Shown here: positions 22,881-34,650 of the stretch, piece after piece | How the letters are laid out: the number at the start of each line of letters is the position of its first letter | Position numbering within the stretch: position 1 is the stretch's first letter | Origin: Epiperipatus broadwayi | Lineage: Eukaryota > Onychophora > Udeonychophora > Euonychophora > Peripatidae | DNA: 64,000 nucleotides | Reading direction: 5' to 3' | Assembly: GCA_028023455.1 (NCBI GenBank) | Contig: JAQFVV010000063.1 | Location: 6,000,794-6,064,793, forward strand | The notes under the pieces: generated by a model | What the model saw: only the letters and a program-made list of their open reading frames with translations | Database searches by the model: none | What the model was told of the DNA's origin: nothing | Program-made: the position numbers and the translations under genes

Positions 22881-23810
22881 ATTATTATGCAGAATTCAGT
22901 CCATTTGTCTACAACCATGTTAACAAGCTATAGTTTGTCATGCTCCAAAATTATTTTAAACCAAGGTAAAAACTTTACCCTGATATTTTTTTTTCAAATT
23001 CTAATGATGTGATAAATAATTAATAATTTAGTGTTATATGTTTCATTAAAAATTTCAATTAAAATAACGATAATTTAGAAAGCAATATGGCGATGTCATC
23101 ATATGATCAGAAAAGCCCACTGCCAATATTACCAGTTCAAAATTTTAATGTTCCAAAATTCAGTGAGTCAATCTTATTTTTAATTTTATTATAGTAATTT
23201 TTGGAAAAAAAAAAAAAAGAACATTCAATTTCAAATTTTCCAGGAAGCAGTTCACTTGCTCACAAACAAGTTCTCAGGCTGTGTTTTTAGTACTTAAAAA
23301 GTATTCAAAACCTTAGTCTAATGAAAGAAAAAAAACGACTTTCATATACCTTTTTCCATTTCCAATCAATTGATAAGTTCTAATTTTGTGTTACATTTTT
23401 AATTCTAATTTTCAATTAAAATCTAATTACTTAATGATAATTAAAAAAGCCATCACATGACCAGTGTCTGTTAACTATAATACAAGGGGCAAAGTTTTAA
23501 AGTCCAAAGGTCACTCAAGACAATGCTTCTTATTTTTAACATTATTATAGTAAACTTTGATATTTGTTTAATAATAAAAATCCAATCCCAAGTTTAGCAA
23601 TCATTTTACTTTCTCCCAACCATGTTAACAAGCTCTGGGTTTTATGCTTATAAAGTGTTCAAAACCTTAGAATAACAAGTTAAAAAATAACATTATATAT
23701 CTTTTCAATTTCAAATCAACTGATAATTTATTTCTTATTTTGTGTCATATTTTTTTTTTAAATTTTCAATTTAAAACAAGTTACTAATGATAATTGCAAA
23801 CAACATAAGA
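22881..23810. repeat. Diverged tandem repeat, about 353-bp unit, three copies
   Basis: CCATGTTAACAAGCT recurs near 22915 and 23620, and TTCAAAACCTTAG near 23304 and 23658. The spacing is 353 or twice 353. Other shared blocks are CAATT(T)CAAATCAA and TAATGATAATT. The units have drifted, and no coding potential was seen. Confidence 0.65.
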
Positions 23811-23829
23811 CATTTCCAAGCCAAGACTA

Positions 23830-24440
23830 ACTACCTACCCAGCTTTCATCATGTCTCCCTATGTCTGAATCAATTTCACACTTAAGCCACATCTACCCAG
23901 AGTCTGATTATCCTACCACAAACTGCAACTCATCAATTGCAAACAATTCTAACATAGCTGCACCATCACTCCTCTCTGGAAAGCTGGACCCTATACCCAT
24001 GAATTTTGTACTTAAATGTCATCAAAAGCTTTACACAGTTGCCATCTCTAACATAGCTAGATTCAGAGACTGACCAACCTATCCGATTTAACAAATGCAA
24101 CGAAATTTACCAGATGTATCACCCCCCTCTGAAATACTCATCTATTCAAATGCACCAGTAAACAAGCATACCATAATTAATGAAACCTCATCATCAATTA
24201 TGAAAAGAATCCCTCCATGCCTCCTAACTATACCAACACAATCACAATAAAACCAAGAGAAAACTTGATCACCAAAAGAAAATATGCACCCTAAAGAATC
24301 AAAAAGAATTGACATTGATAAAAAATCTAATATTGATTTAATATCAGTGTCTGAAAACTTCACAAACTGCCAGCCTCTCATGAAAATCACTAGACTTTCG
24401 CATATGTTACCCAGGCAACCCAACCACATATAAAACTAAA
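23830..24440 (+). pseudogene. Possible decayed coding region, family not recognised
   Basis: Composition shifts to C-rich on the plus strand, with long near-open frames. A 70-residue frame at 23861-24073 (MSESISHLSHIYPESDYP) is followed in other frames by SPPSEILIYSNAPVNKH and LISVSENFTNCQPLMK, separated by single stops. The texture (Ser/Pro/Asn-rich, few in-frame stops over 600 bp) suggests a decayed gag- or ORF1-like retroelement protein rather than random sequence. No zinc knuckle or other diagnostic motif is visible. Confidence 0.35.
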
Positions 24441-24444
24441 CCTG

Positions 24445-24960
24445 GTTAACATGTGTAAATACGGCAATCCAGAGCATGTAAAATTCATGTAATCTTGTAT
24501 ACATCAATAAATCCACATTTCCATATGTAAACCTACAACTACAGATTGCCAATATAACCAAAGCAATCCAAGCTAAGCAAACCTCTTGTAACTAATCCAC
24601 TGTTTGTTTCTCTAGTTTTGGACAAATCAATAATTCAACTTTTACATACATAAATTTATATCTATGGATTGCTTATGTAACCACAGCAATCCAAGATATG
24701 TAAAGTCTTTGTTACACATCCACAGTGTATAAAAATTTATGTAATCTCTTGTAAATAAACTTTTACATATGTGTACCTACTACTACAGATTGCCTATGAA
24801 TATCAGAGCAATCTAAGCAATGTAAACTTTTGAAACAAATCCATAACATGGAAAAATTTGTGTGTAAATGAACAAAGCAATTTCTATATATGTAAGCCTA
24901 CAACTTTGGATTGCCCAGATAAACACTGCAATCCAAGGTGTGTAAAAACGTGTAACTTTC
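24445..24960. repeat. Tandem repeat of about 121-bp units, each with a GGATTGC/GCAATCC palindrome
   Basis: GCAATCC (or GCAATCT) occurs at about 24463, 24563, 24685, 24808 and 24928. From the second on, spacing is 120-123 bp. Four of the five are preceded 12-15 bases earlier by its inverted partner (GGATTGC or AGATTGC), so each unit has a small hairpin. Units also share CTACAACT and TATGTAAA blocks. The array ends next to the TIR element at 24972. Confidence 0.75.
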
Positions 24961-24971
24961 TAAGATAAACA

Positions 24972-25622
24972 AAGCTTATTATTGAAACATAATAATTAAT
25001 AGTAGTAGTAGTAAAACTTACTCCTCTATATATTTAATCAAGTAAATGTCGAATAAAATGTAACTGTTTTGTGAATGAACAAACATGGAAATACTTATTT
25101 AATTAATGTTTATTCCAGAAGATAAATGGATAAAAAAGCTTCCTTGTAATAAATAAAAAAAATATTGCTGTAAAAGATAAGTGTAATAATAATGTTAGTA
25201 TACTTTATTGCTGCAACACTTATAAAAACATAATGATTTATTACTTTATTTGTTCGAATATTTAGTTTATGGTGCACTATTAGTAAGCTTAAATAATACT
25301 TAATTCAGTGAAAATATAGCTTATAAATACACGAATATTTATTAATAAAAGCCCATATTAATTATTTTTGTTAAGGAAATACAAATACAAATGGGAAAAG
25401 AAATAGGAGATGCAATCTAGAAAATGTCAAGATTATTTATTGAATATATTATATTCGTGATATATGTGTTGGAAAAATACAAATATAAATGTAAATCTAA
25501 AGTAAAAAAAAACAACTGATAATCTAATTTAATAACAACAATAGTTGTGACCGTGAAACCAATTTTGTGTAGTAAGTTTTACTACTACTACTATTAATTA
25601 TTATGCTTCAATTATAAGCTTA
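24972..25622. mobile_element. 651-bp element with about 51-bp terminal inverted repeats
   Basis: The left end 24972-25022 (AAGCTTATTATTGAAAC ... AAAACTTACT) is the near-perfect inverse of 25571-25622. Each arm contains a (TAG)n or (CTA)n tract. The interior has no reading frame of note. It could be a small non-autonomous DNA transposon, possibly together with the adjoining 121-bp array. I could not identify a clear target-site duplication. Confidence 0.55.
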
Positions 25623-27300
25623 AGAGATAGGGTCATGTGATCTATGAATTGATCTATGACTCTTATTTTGACAATTTTTTGTCTCTTTATTATTATTGTG
25701 AACTAAATATTAATATCCATATGCAATAACAACATATGTCCTTAAACATGAGAAGCAATATCAATTGTAAAGAATAGAAAATATTTGGTTTAATATTAAA
25801 TAAATTAGATATATTATTCTTTTTAGATAGCATTTAAGAGTCTAAAGAACTAAGTTTCAGATGTAAATGATGTAGTAATGGTATGTATTAGATCTTGCTT
25901 TAATAAAGAGAATCATAAGCTCAAATAATATGAATAGGCATATAATCACTTATAATATTTAAAAAAGAACATTTTTTCAGAAAAAAACATTAATAAGTTC
26001 AGAGTAACAAGAGCTATAAGATAAAGTCATAGACAAAGTTATTTTAACTTTGTTGTAAATTGATGATAATTATTTATTCATAATACTACACAAATATATT
26101 TCTTTTTCAATTGTCAAACTTTATTTCAACATGGCAGAAGTATTTATAAGGACATAGAAAAGATATATTTCCCTTCACTTGCAGTTATTTAAGTTCAGCA
26201 TTACTGCACTAATATTATTGAAGTAATGATCATTTAAGAACTTGTCCATGTTTTGGATTACATTATATATTTTCAAATGTGTATTTTTTCATTAGATTTC
26301 ACAAGCAAAAAAAAAATTGATATGAGTAAGGCAGTGAAATGTAGAATAATTGTATTTTTTTCTAACATAAACACCTGTATCTACTCTAATTATTCAACAT
26401 CAATGTAAAAATAAAGCAATGAGCAATAATTGTTAATACTATATTACTATTCCTATAACAGTATTTCTTTGTGAAGTAATGAAGCAATATACATATAAAC
26501 TAATTATAAATCTCAAATAAGAATATAATTATATTATTTTGTTTTTCTGTTATCAATATTTAATAATCAATGAATTTTACTAGCATGGTGTTAAACAGTA
26601 ATTATATTCAGAAAGTAATGAATTTTCATTAGTGTCATGCATAATATAAAAATATACAATATTAAATATGAGGATAATCTCATTCCAACAACAATATAAA
26701 AACTGTGAAAAAATAAGAATTACTGTCTCATTTTTAAATGTAAATGTACTTATATAGGCCAATCTTAAGTGTCCTTGTATTTATTAATGTTGATTTAATA
26801 TTATGTATGGTGCTAGTAAGGAAGATTTATTATTTTCTAAATAGAATTGTTTTCAATATTATAAGTAATGCCTTTTTATAAAATATTAACAAATTGTTTC
26901 TAATTTTATTTCATGCTCTATTATGCAAGAGGTTTTAAAAATGATGTTATATAGATTTTTATAAGTTACTAAAATATTTGTTGAGTATGTACTAGCTGGT
27001 GTCTGACATGTACACAAAATATTGTCTATGTGTCATTAATTGAATACCTTCTTTTATATTTATGAAATTGTTTGATTTATAGGCAAGTTTCATTAATTAC
27101 ATTAAGTAACACATATTGTGTAGCAGTATGTAAATGTTATTTGAGATGACAAATACTTCATGTCAGCTTGAGAAATAATAATTATAATATTTTGTAAAAC
27201 ATCTGTATATGCATTTAATAAGATAGTTCAGATGAGCTATAGTATGGTCATTTATAAATAAAATAATAATTTTATTTTTATAACCAGATTACTCATTAAA
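25623..27300. other. A+T-rich stretch, nothing recognised
   Basis: No repeat, RNA or coding similarity was seen in about 1.7 kb. Confidence 0.5.
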
Positions 27301-27304
27301 CTAT

Positions 27305-27768
27305 TTCTATTTTGGGATCATCACCATTTCCAACTATTAGCAATCCATTACAGTATGAAGAGCTCTCTAAGTTCAATTCATCTTCTTCAATCTCTAGTCA
27401 CTCTTTCTAACATCACCTCAGGACACTTCCTTATTTCATCCATCTATCTCACATATTGTTTTTTCTAGGTTTTTTTATAATATTTTAGAATCCATTTTAA
27501 GATTTCAACTGTCCATCTATTATCATCTCTTTGAGAAATATGTCCAGCTCAACTCCACTTCAGTCTTTTAATTCTTTCAATGATGTCAATAATTCCTATT
27601 TGTTTTTCATCCATATACACATTTTGAATATCTGTTATTTTTAACATGCATCTCATCTTACTTTGTTAAGCAGCCTGAAGTCTTTGTATTGATTTTCTGT
27701 TAAGTGTCCAAGTCTCAGATCCATGAGAAAAAACTAGCATAAAGTTTGTTACATTTCTGTTACAATAT
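27305..27768 (-). pseudogene. RTE-type LINE 3' end
   Basis: The minus strand reads HGSETWTLNRKSIQRLQ, then KITDIQNVYMDEKQIGIIDI, then ERIKRLKWS-stop-AGHISQRDDNRW, TVEILKWI and an LQWIAN-like end. These are the C-terminal blocks of RTE proteins (WxxAGHxxRxxDxRW). The copy is 5'-truncated at an (AT)n tract and carries stops. The 3' terminus at about 27305 shows a short ATGATGAT-type tail, as in the 45.4-kb copy. Confidence 0.82.
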
Positions 27769-27817
27769 ATATATATATATATATATATATTGTAATATAT
27801 ATATATACATAAAATAA

Positions 27818-27852
<35 letters not shown>
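27765..27852. repeat. (AT)n microsatellites
   Basis: Two alternating AT tracts are separated by an ATAAAATAAATAA-type spacer at the 5' edge of the RTE fragment. Confidence 0.9.
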
Positions 27853-27857
<5 letters not shown>

Positions 27858-29590
27858 TTATGTTAAATGTAATTCATTTGGTTAAGTTTATGCAAATTGA
27901 AATAAATTAAATTCCTAATTGACTAGCATATTATTGTACAGTTAATTTTTTCAATTACATTTTTTTAAAATTAATTTTGGATAAGATAGAAACCATGGTC
28001 AGATTTTTATTAAGATCAAATGTGAGATAGAGATTTTCCTTGGGCAAAAACTTTTAATTAAAGATGACTTGGGAGATAAGAGTGCACATAAATAGCCCTG
28101 GTATTTTAGACTGATTATTATTCAACTATTCACTTTTATACTACTTGTTAATGTATTGATTTAGCTTTTCACTACTTGTAATTTTGATTCAAATTGCTGT
28201 GCTGCCTGACTTTTAAAACATTTCTGTCTATGTCTGGATATCATCATTGCTAATATTACCCTTTGCTGTTCACCATTAGGAAATTCTGCTGAAATTATAT
28301 TACTATCTTCCAATTTCTAAATAAGATCATCACTGCAGAATGCCAAAACTACACACCATGATGACTCTTTTCTACAACATGCCATGCTAAATCAACCCAA
28401 AGACAAACCCTGGATTCCAAGTTGTTCCTTCAATATCATGTCATAAATGCCTGAACAAAAACTCATCTCTAGTATTTCCTCCATAACATATAAATGGAAA
28501 ACAAAATATTCACAGAAACTTTCAAATGAAATGAAATAAACTGTGTGCACTGCTGAAAGACATTTGTTGAACTTAACTTTATGCCTTGAAGTAAAACATT
28601 TTCATATCCTAATCCAGGGTTAAAATCCCTTATTAAAGTCCCAACTTAATCTTAAAAGAAACCTTGCTTTATAATATGTTTTCCATATTCCATTTAAATA
28701 TCTTTAAGTATGTATTGTGTATTTTCTTTAAAGGGTGTGTTGGATTCTTAGTTTTAATATTCCATATTTTCATATTTTTATTTATTTACCTGAGAGTGTA
28801 TTGTGAGTTTGTATTTTTATATGCTTAGTTTTTTTTAATTTTATTTATATTACTAACCCTTGATAAATACTTGGGCAGATATTAGTAATTTTATTTTATC
28901 TCACCTTTTCCCTTTTCATTAAAATTTTTTAGATAAGCTTGGTTTACATCTCCTGTAGACCATAAATCTGTTGGCAGGTGATTTATTGAGTATATTGTTC
29001 TGTTTTTCCTAAATCAGATGTTTTATTTTCTTCTATTTATGATTACACATGCCTGTAATCTTTTCTTGTTCTGTTTTATTGTCGTGCATTGGGATCAACA
29101 TTGAAATAACTTGAATGTGGTTAATCATGAGATGTTCTGCAGACATATGCCATTCTTGGTTCTGATGTCTTATTCTGGAATAATTGGAAAGCTCACCTGC
29201 ACTGTTTCATTATATTCCATGCAAGACCATTTTATTTTTGAAATCTCTAAATAGAGAAAGTGGAATTAGTTTGTATAAATAGCTAGCAGGAAGATAGTAT
29301 AAATCCCTCTTTAAATCATAGGTGAGAAAACAAACTTATATGCCAGGATATTTAATGTTTTCAATATTCTTGTTCACTCCTTGATAAATATGCTAGAATA
29401 ATCTAAGTCAAACTTATATATTTTGTTTGCCTGGGATTTATTTTCTTTTGAATATAATAAACTTTACAATTATTTAGATTTATTTTGGCTAAAATTTGTC
29501 TTTGTGTTCTTTTCCTAATTGTCTGAACAATCTTGAAGATCTCTTCCTCTTCCTGGATCTAGCTGGTGGCATTCATCATCATTAACTTTT
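27853..29590. other. Unrecognised sequence with less A+T-rich patches
   Basis: About 28150-28560 and 28900-29460 are somewhat richer in G+C than the surroundings. They contain short open segments on the minus strand, broken by stops. I recognise no protein family. These may be decayed, unidentified repeats. Confidence 0.3.
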
Positions 29591-29660
29591 GATCACCATA
29601 AATTATCTTTTTCTAAGTCGTTAATGACCTAGTGGCATCTTCTGTGATCAAAAGAAGATA
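29591..29660 (-). other. Hammerhead-like relic with strong helix II
   Basis: The minus strand contains CAGAAGA (one base off CTGANGA), TGCCA, a seven-pair stem CTAGGTC/GACTTAG with loop ATTAAC, then AAAAAG in place of GAAA. The fold and order recall PLE hammerheads, but both core boxes are damaged and no PLE sequence adjoins. Confidence 0.25.
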
Positions 29661-31790
29661 GAAGTGGCCGATATATATATATTATATATATATATATATT
29701 CATTGACAATATTTATATAATTTATATAACAATATTTATATAAGACAATATGTATATAATTAGACAACAGCAACAATTTATTATATTTAAATTTCTAGCT
29801 AAATTTCAAATTAATATTAGCTGTGTTATATAAAAACGAATATAAAAATAAAATAAAATGAAAATTATATTAACATTTGAATAATTATAACGTATTACTC
29901 CAATCCAAATCAGTAATACCACTTTAATAACATTTTATAATTAACATCTACTTACTTTTCAGTTAAAATACATTTTATATTAAATCTTTATTAATGGATA
30001 GAATATTGTTGTGAACAATGTTTAAAGTTGTGTGGTTGCTTTAAATTGGGTATAAAATGTTGTGATTGTTTAAATTTTAATTGGATTTTCTTTTTCCTTT
30101 TATTTTTACATTAGTTTTGACTTGATAAAGTTGTTTAAATCAATGAAACTAACTATCAATCATTTTTAATTAGAAATTTGTCTAGAAGTTTAAAGTTAAG
30201 AAGTTAGTATTGTTTAATTAATTGTCTAGTTTAGTTTTTGGAATTTAAGATATATTTATATATACTTGATTAAGGTTATAAAAGTTGAATTGAGTAAAAT
30301 TACTTAGTATTCAGAATATAATTAAATAAATTATTATTGATTATATAAAGCTTTGCATTAAATAATTATGGATATTTTATTTTTCACACTTTAAAATAAA
30401 ACAAGTTATATTTGCTTCACATAACCGAGAGTTGATCTTGTTCTTATTTGTAATTAGTAATTTTTAAAAGACTATTGCAGCTGTTAAACATTTTTGATTT
30501 AATATTAGTGAGTAAGCCTTATATTGCCATAGTTTACATTTCAGTATTTAGCTGTTACATATAAAATTCGATAATTTATTTTTCTTACTGAGTTAATAAG
30601 TGGCACCTAAATACATTATTTCCTAATAATTTTGTAAGCTATAGATGTGAAATGGTTTTATGATATTATTGTTTACATAACAAATGTATTTTTGATTCAA
30701 TATAAACATAATTATATATCAATGAACATAATGTTTAAAATTATACACACATTCATGAGCACGCACACACACAAATTTATAGTTTACCAATTATGTAATA
30801 CTAAGCCTATAAACTTACACAACAAACAATACCACATATATTATTAAAAAAATTCACGAGCTACCTGAAAACATTATTTAAATGAATATATAAATATCAC
30901 CCACTTTTGTCAGTTAAAAGATGATCACATTTTTCTAACTTTCAGTTTGTTATATAGTATTAATTCAAGCAATGATAATCAAACAGGCTAAAATCAAGCC
31001 TACTTACAGTTCAGTTTCAAATATTGATTTAAATGAAATTCTAATGATTTTTATGAACATGTAAGTAATTTTATGGTTTATGAAATATATAATGCTATGA
31101 ATATACGTTTTTTCATAGTACAAACAAATCTGAATACTCTATTAAGGTAATTCATAAAAAAAAATTCCCAAAGAATCAAAAGGTAAATGTTAATTATAGT
31201 TTCATTTAAATAATTATTTGGGGGTCTAGTTTGTGAATCATCTTAGAAATGTACTTAGATTTGTTTGTTCCATCAATAGAATTTTATCTAAATTAATATT
31301 TGAAACTATAATCAGACTTGATTAACTGAAAACAAAAATTGCTGCTAACAAAACATTTCAATTTCATGAATACCAATGCTTCATTCCTTACAATATAATA
31401 AATCAGAGGTAAAATAAAATGATTATTTTTTATATGACAAAATATATTAGCAAGGAACAGGTAGTGGTTTTTGTAAGTTTATTTAAATGATTGTTTGGAG
31501 ATTTAGGTGGTGAATTACCTTAGTCATATTTCAGAGTTATTCCATGATTAAGTTTATAAATTTTATGTGTTCATAGTGCTCTTTCAAAATACTTTTATAA
31601 TAATGAAAACCAAGAAAGTAAACTGGCCCCTACAATGGCACCACATTTTTTTTAAATATCAAATATTTTAAATAAAGAAAAAAATATGAAGCTTTAGAAA
31701 ACTATAGAATTGTTAAAAATAAATTAATGAAATGCATGAAGAAATAAAGAATGTGTTGGCAGCACTATATGCTAAATTTTGAAGCCATAA
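29661..31790. other. A+T-rich stretch, mostly featureless
   Basis: An (AT)n tract lies at about 29672-29700. Near 31200-31245 and 31475-31520 a block of the type TTATTTAAATGATTGTTTGG...GTGAAT recurs in diverged form (about 275 bp apart), a hint of an old tandem duplication. Nothing else was recognised. Confidence 0.35.
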
Positions 31791-31799
31791 TGCAGAAAA

Positions 31800-32100
31800 T
31801 TGGAAAAAATGCAGTAATATTTTAAGAATGGTGACAAAAGAAATGAACATAAATTACAAACTTAGCAGATTTTCCAAATTTGTGCAAAATCATTATTAAG
31901 ATCATTACTACTCATCTACTAATAACTTTGAGTTGAAACTAATCATAAGTTAAAAACATTTGTGATTACAGAATGATAGGTTATAAGCTAAATATTTTGC
32001 ATTAGAGTTGTAGATTAGGAAAGATGCTTGTCACTATAAGTAGTGTTGTATTACTAAACAATTGAAACTTGAAGATATAAAAAAATTGAAATTCTTAAAA
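31800..32100 (+). pseudogene. Possible non-LTR reverse transcriptase fragment
   Basis: YFKNGDKRNE followed in shifted frames by QIFQICAKSLLRS resembles the RT motif (I/V)FKKGD...NYRPISLLxNxxKI(I/M)TKI of RTE and related LINEs. The match is short and crosses frameshifts, and no other RT motif is visible. Confidence 0.35.
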
Positions 32101-32247
32101 CTTGTATTGTTCAAGTTAATATGATAAGATAAACATAACATTAAAATAAGTGTTAAAAGACCTGAGCTAGTTTTCAGCAGATTACTGCCAGATTCATAGT
32201 ATTGAATAGAACTATTCTGTTATACCACTAAACATCACATGATCACT

Positions 32248-32272
32248 ATATATATATATATATATATATATT
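32248..32272. repeat. (AT)n microsatellite
   Basis: A short alternating AT tract next to the PLE palindrome. Confidence 0.9.
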
Positions 32273-32383
32273 ATTAATCAATGTCTATATTCCAATTATA
32301 ATAAAATATATATGATTATTCAAAACAATACAATAATTAATACAGTAAAAAATATTTTAAAAACAAATATATACCACAATTTA

Positions 32384-32428
32384 ATAGAAGTACTTTCAAC
32401 TATCTATGTAATTGTTATCAACTAGATT
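32384..32428 (-). ncRNA. Hammerhead-like motif, left PLE arm
   Basis: The minus strand has TTGATAA (complement of 32415-32421), a helix II of the type AATTAC...GTAGTT-like pairs (weakened) and GAAA (complement of 32394-32397). This is followed by the palindrome AGTACT (32389-32394) and TC. The first box differs from CTGANGA at two positions, and the same variant is in the right arm. Confidence 0.4.
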
Positions 32429-32514
32429 CAAATTATATTACAAAAAAACATTACAAATGTAAACAAAAAGAAATACGTCATACATCAATTTTCCTACAAT
32501 TCATTAATTTTTAT

Positions 32515-32781
32515 ATTGGCAGTCTGTCTATTTATCAAATGTTACTTTTCACTTTTTATTAACATAGCTTCTTTAATTTTGCGTTTATTATTATTTCTTT
32601 CAATACACAAAATCCTAACTTTATTAAAATCAAAACCATAATTACATGTTACATTATGATCAAAAAATACTGACGGTGATACGTTATCATTTCTAACATT
32701 CTCTTGTCTTGATTTTTGTACTCGTTTATATAACAACAAATGCTCCTTTGATCTTTTCTCCAATGTGTATTTTTTGATCAT
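32515..32781 (-). pseudogene. PLE protein C-terminus (end of GIY-YIG region), left arm
   Basis: A 79-residue open frame runs from 32781 to 32542. It contains LEKRSKEHLLLYKRVQ (the helix after the YIG motif), DHNVTCNYGFDFNKV and RNNNKRKIKEAMLIKSEK (the ERNxxxRKxKEA tail shared by PLE proteins). It ends in a stop, and sequence just beyond still reads NRQTANIKINEL. The GIY and YIG motifs themselves and all upstream domains are missing. Confidence 0.78.
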
Positions 32782-32943
32782 AATATAACATGTAATTATG
32801 GTTTTGATTTTAATAACGTTAAGATGTTGTGTATTGAAAGAATTAATAATAAACGCAAAATTAAAGAAGCTACGTTAATAAAAAGTGAAAAGCAACATTT
32901 GATAACTAGACAGGCTGCCAATATAAAAATTAATGAATTGTAG
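32776..32943 (+). pseudogene. PLE protein C-terminus, right arm
   Basis: The plus strand reads HNITCNYGFDFNNV, IERINNKRKIKEATLIKSEK, then RQAANIKINEL and a stop (TAG at 32941-32943). It is the same tail as the left arm with a few substitutions, truncated further at its 5' side. Confidence 0.75.
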
Positions 32944-33009
32944 CAAAATTGATGTATGATGTAATTGTATTTGTATACATTTGTAACATTTTTTTGTAAT
33001 ACAATTTGA

Positions 33010-33060
33010 ATCTAGTTGATAATGACTACATAGATAGTCGTGAGGAATTCTATTAAATTA
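33010..33060 (+). ncRNA. Hammerhead-like motif, right PLE arm (GAAA lost)
   Basis: TTGATAA (33016-33022) is followed by a perfect five-pair helix II GACTA/TAGTC with loop CATAGA (33024-33039). The GAAA and AGTACT of the left arm are here changed to TGAGGAATTC. It is a relic. Confidence 0.35.
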
Positions 33061-33132
33061 TAGTATATATTTGTTTTTAAAATATTTTTTTACTATATTA
33101 ATTATTGTATTGTTTTGAATATATATAAAATA

Positions 33133-33490
33133 CATATTTTGCGGGTTCATCCGTGTTAAAAACTTTTAATATTAATATACTGACGTTTCAACTTGGTCAC
33201 ACAAGCCATCCACAGAGTTATAAAAGGTAGAAAGGCGGTTGTAGAGGCGCTACAATCACTGATTTGAATAAAATGTTAAAATTCCACCAATAGCAAAAAG
33301 TGTTAAATTTAGGAATGTTTTTTTTTAAAAAAATCTTTCCAAATAGGAGGATGTTTGCATGTATCATCTCGCTTATTGATACAATCTGGTCTTTTAAGTA
33401 TCTCAATGGCTTCTCTAATTTTGCATTGGTAGAGATTATCACATCTGGATATGATATATATATATATAATAAGGTCATGTATGTATATTA
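33133..33490 (-). pseudogene. PLE 3' end of the 47-49 kb family
   Basis: The 3' region (33133-33280) is nearly identical in layout to 47160-47300, sharing GGTTCATCC, a CACACAAGxCATC block and TTCCACCAATAGCAAAAA. Upstream on the minus strand, about 33445-33330 reads DNLYQCKIREAIEILKR and DCIN, the last residues of the PLE protein also seen near 47460. The rest of the element is absent. Confidence 0.75.
33180..33220 (-). ncRNA. Hammerhead-like motif in PLE 3' region
   Basis: On the minus strand CTGTGGA (one base off CTGANGA) is followed by a six-pair helix II GGCTTG/CAAGTT (complement of 33190-33207), GAAA (complement of 33186-33189) and CGTC, so ACGT is again palindromic. An extra T precedes helix II. 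A related but more decayed copy is at 47200-47240. Confidence 0.4.
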
Positions 33491-34040
33491 GATGTTCTAT
33501 ATTTTTGTTAATAGATCATAGGAATCTTTGCAATAGCCAGAGTCTCTTTACATTTTCTTTTCCTATCACCCCTCTCTGCTCATATTGTTCTAACATTAGA
33601 AGAAGAAAAGATGTGTCCTGCAGCTAGATCATGATCAAAAAGAAAGATTTGTATTCATGACATAACTTGGCTTTATTATACAAATTTGTGTGCCAGGTGA
33701 ATTTTATTGTTGGTCTAAAATTTTATGTTATACACCAAGCTACAGGCTGGGGTAGGGTATTATATTTTATATACAATGTGGAATGTTTGTTTAAAAGGAA
33801 TCCTGGCATTTGTGCTAATTAAAAAGTTTGTTGAGTGAGACTGTGATCTGAAGTCAACTCAGAATGTGTCCACACAGGTCTTTTGAAGGTTTATTCATTA
33901 TGAAAAAATATTTCTCCAAATGTAATAATAATAGTTGTTTAAATTAAGAAGAATTAAAACAATAAATCAAAGCATATAGAATAAGAGAATCGATATATCT
34001 CAAACACTTAGGACATTTTCACAGAAATAATCTTTCAGAC
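33491..34040. other. Unrecognised sequence
   Basis: Somewhat less A+T-rich at about 33520-33860. No family recognised. Confidence 0.4.
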
Positions 34041-34650
34041 TAAAATCAAAAACTATACTTGAAAAACAAAAGGAAATTATTTAAGATGTATAGATTTGCA
34101 GATTAATTTTATTATGTTCACAAATAATGCTTCTGAGATTCATTAAATATTACAAAATCTATCAAAAGAAAACAATTTTATAATGAAGATTAAAAATAAA
34201 TAAATGTTAACCGTTCTGTCAAAACAATAATAATAATGAATTAGAAAGTGATGAAAACTATCTGTAATTAACTTCACTATATTATTGGAAAAGATGGAGT
34301 AATAGATGAAATTAATTGAAGAATTAAACATGGATAAACTGCTTTTGGTAGAAATAATTTAGTATTAAAAGGAAATATACCTATGTACTTAAAAATAAAA
34401 ATTTTTTAAATGAATTATACCAATGCCTATAAATGAATTTAAAACTTAGACAGAAAAAAAGAAATACAAAAAAAAATTGAGCTACACATCAGTAATATAA
34501 AAATGCATTTTGGGAATAATAAAAACAAACTGAAAGAAATGTAGGTGGTTGAGAATAAATCATTAAAGGCTCATATAATCATATAATGTCAGGTAGAAAA
34601 TATTGGCAGAGAAAAGAATAATAGATGATACATTTAATCATAAAAAACAT
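34040..34650 (+). pseudogene. RTE-type LINE reverse transcriptase C-terminal fragment
   Basis: Near 34095 YRFAD is followed by a stop and then FTNNASEI in another frame, a damaged RFADD motif C. From 34290 onward come GKDGVIDEIN, RIKHG, TAFGRNNLVLKGNIPMYLKIKIF, matching the RTE block DGxxxxEIxxRIxxGWxAFGR. Decayed sequence to about 34650 fits the remaining C-terminus. Frameshifts and stops abound. Confidence 0.72.

Larger units (their letters stand above)
32290..33132. mobile_element. Penelope-like 3' ends arranged as an inverted repeat
   Basis: The left arm 32290-32662 (minus orientation) and right arm 32776-33132 (plus orientation) are inverted copies of one PLE 3' end, with a 113-bp spacer that belongs to the longer left copy. 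Both carry the terminal codons of the PLE protein, a 3' untranslated region and a hammerhead-like motif, and end near a CAAAACAATACAATAATTAA block. Such tail-joined inverted copies are typical of PLE insertions. Confidence 0.8.

Noticed and set aside
24142-24429. 95-residue minus-strand frame (MWLGCLGNICESLV)
   Set aside because: It is antisense to the C-rich, better-supported plus-strand pseudo-coding region. No hydrophobic or catalytic pattern holds up.
25000-25620. CRISPR-like or tRNA array
   Set aside because: The inverted 51-bp ends with trinucleotide tracts and the eukaryotic setting do not fit. It is a TIR element.
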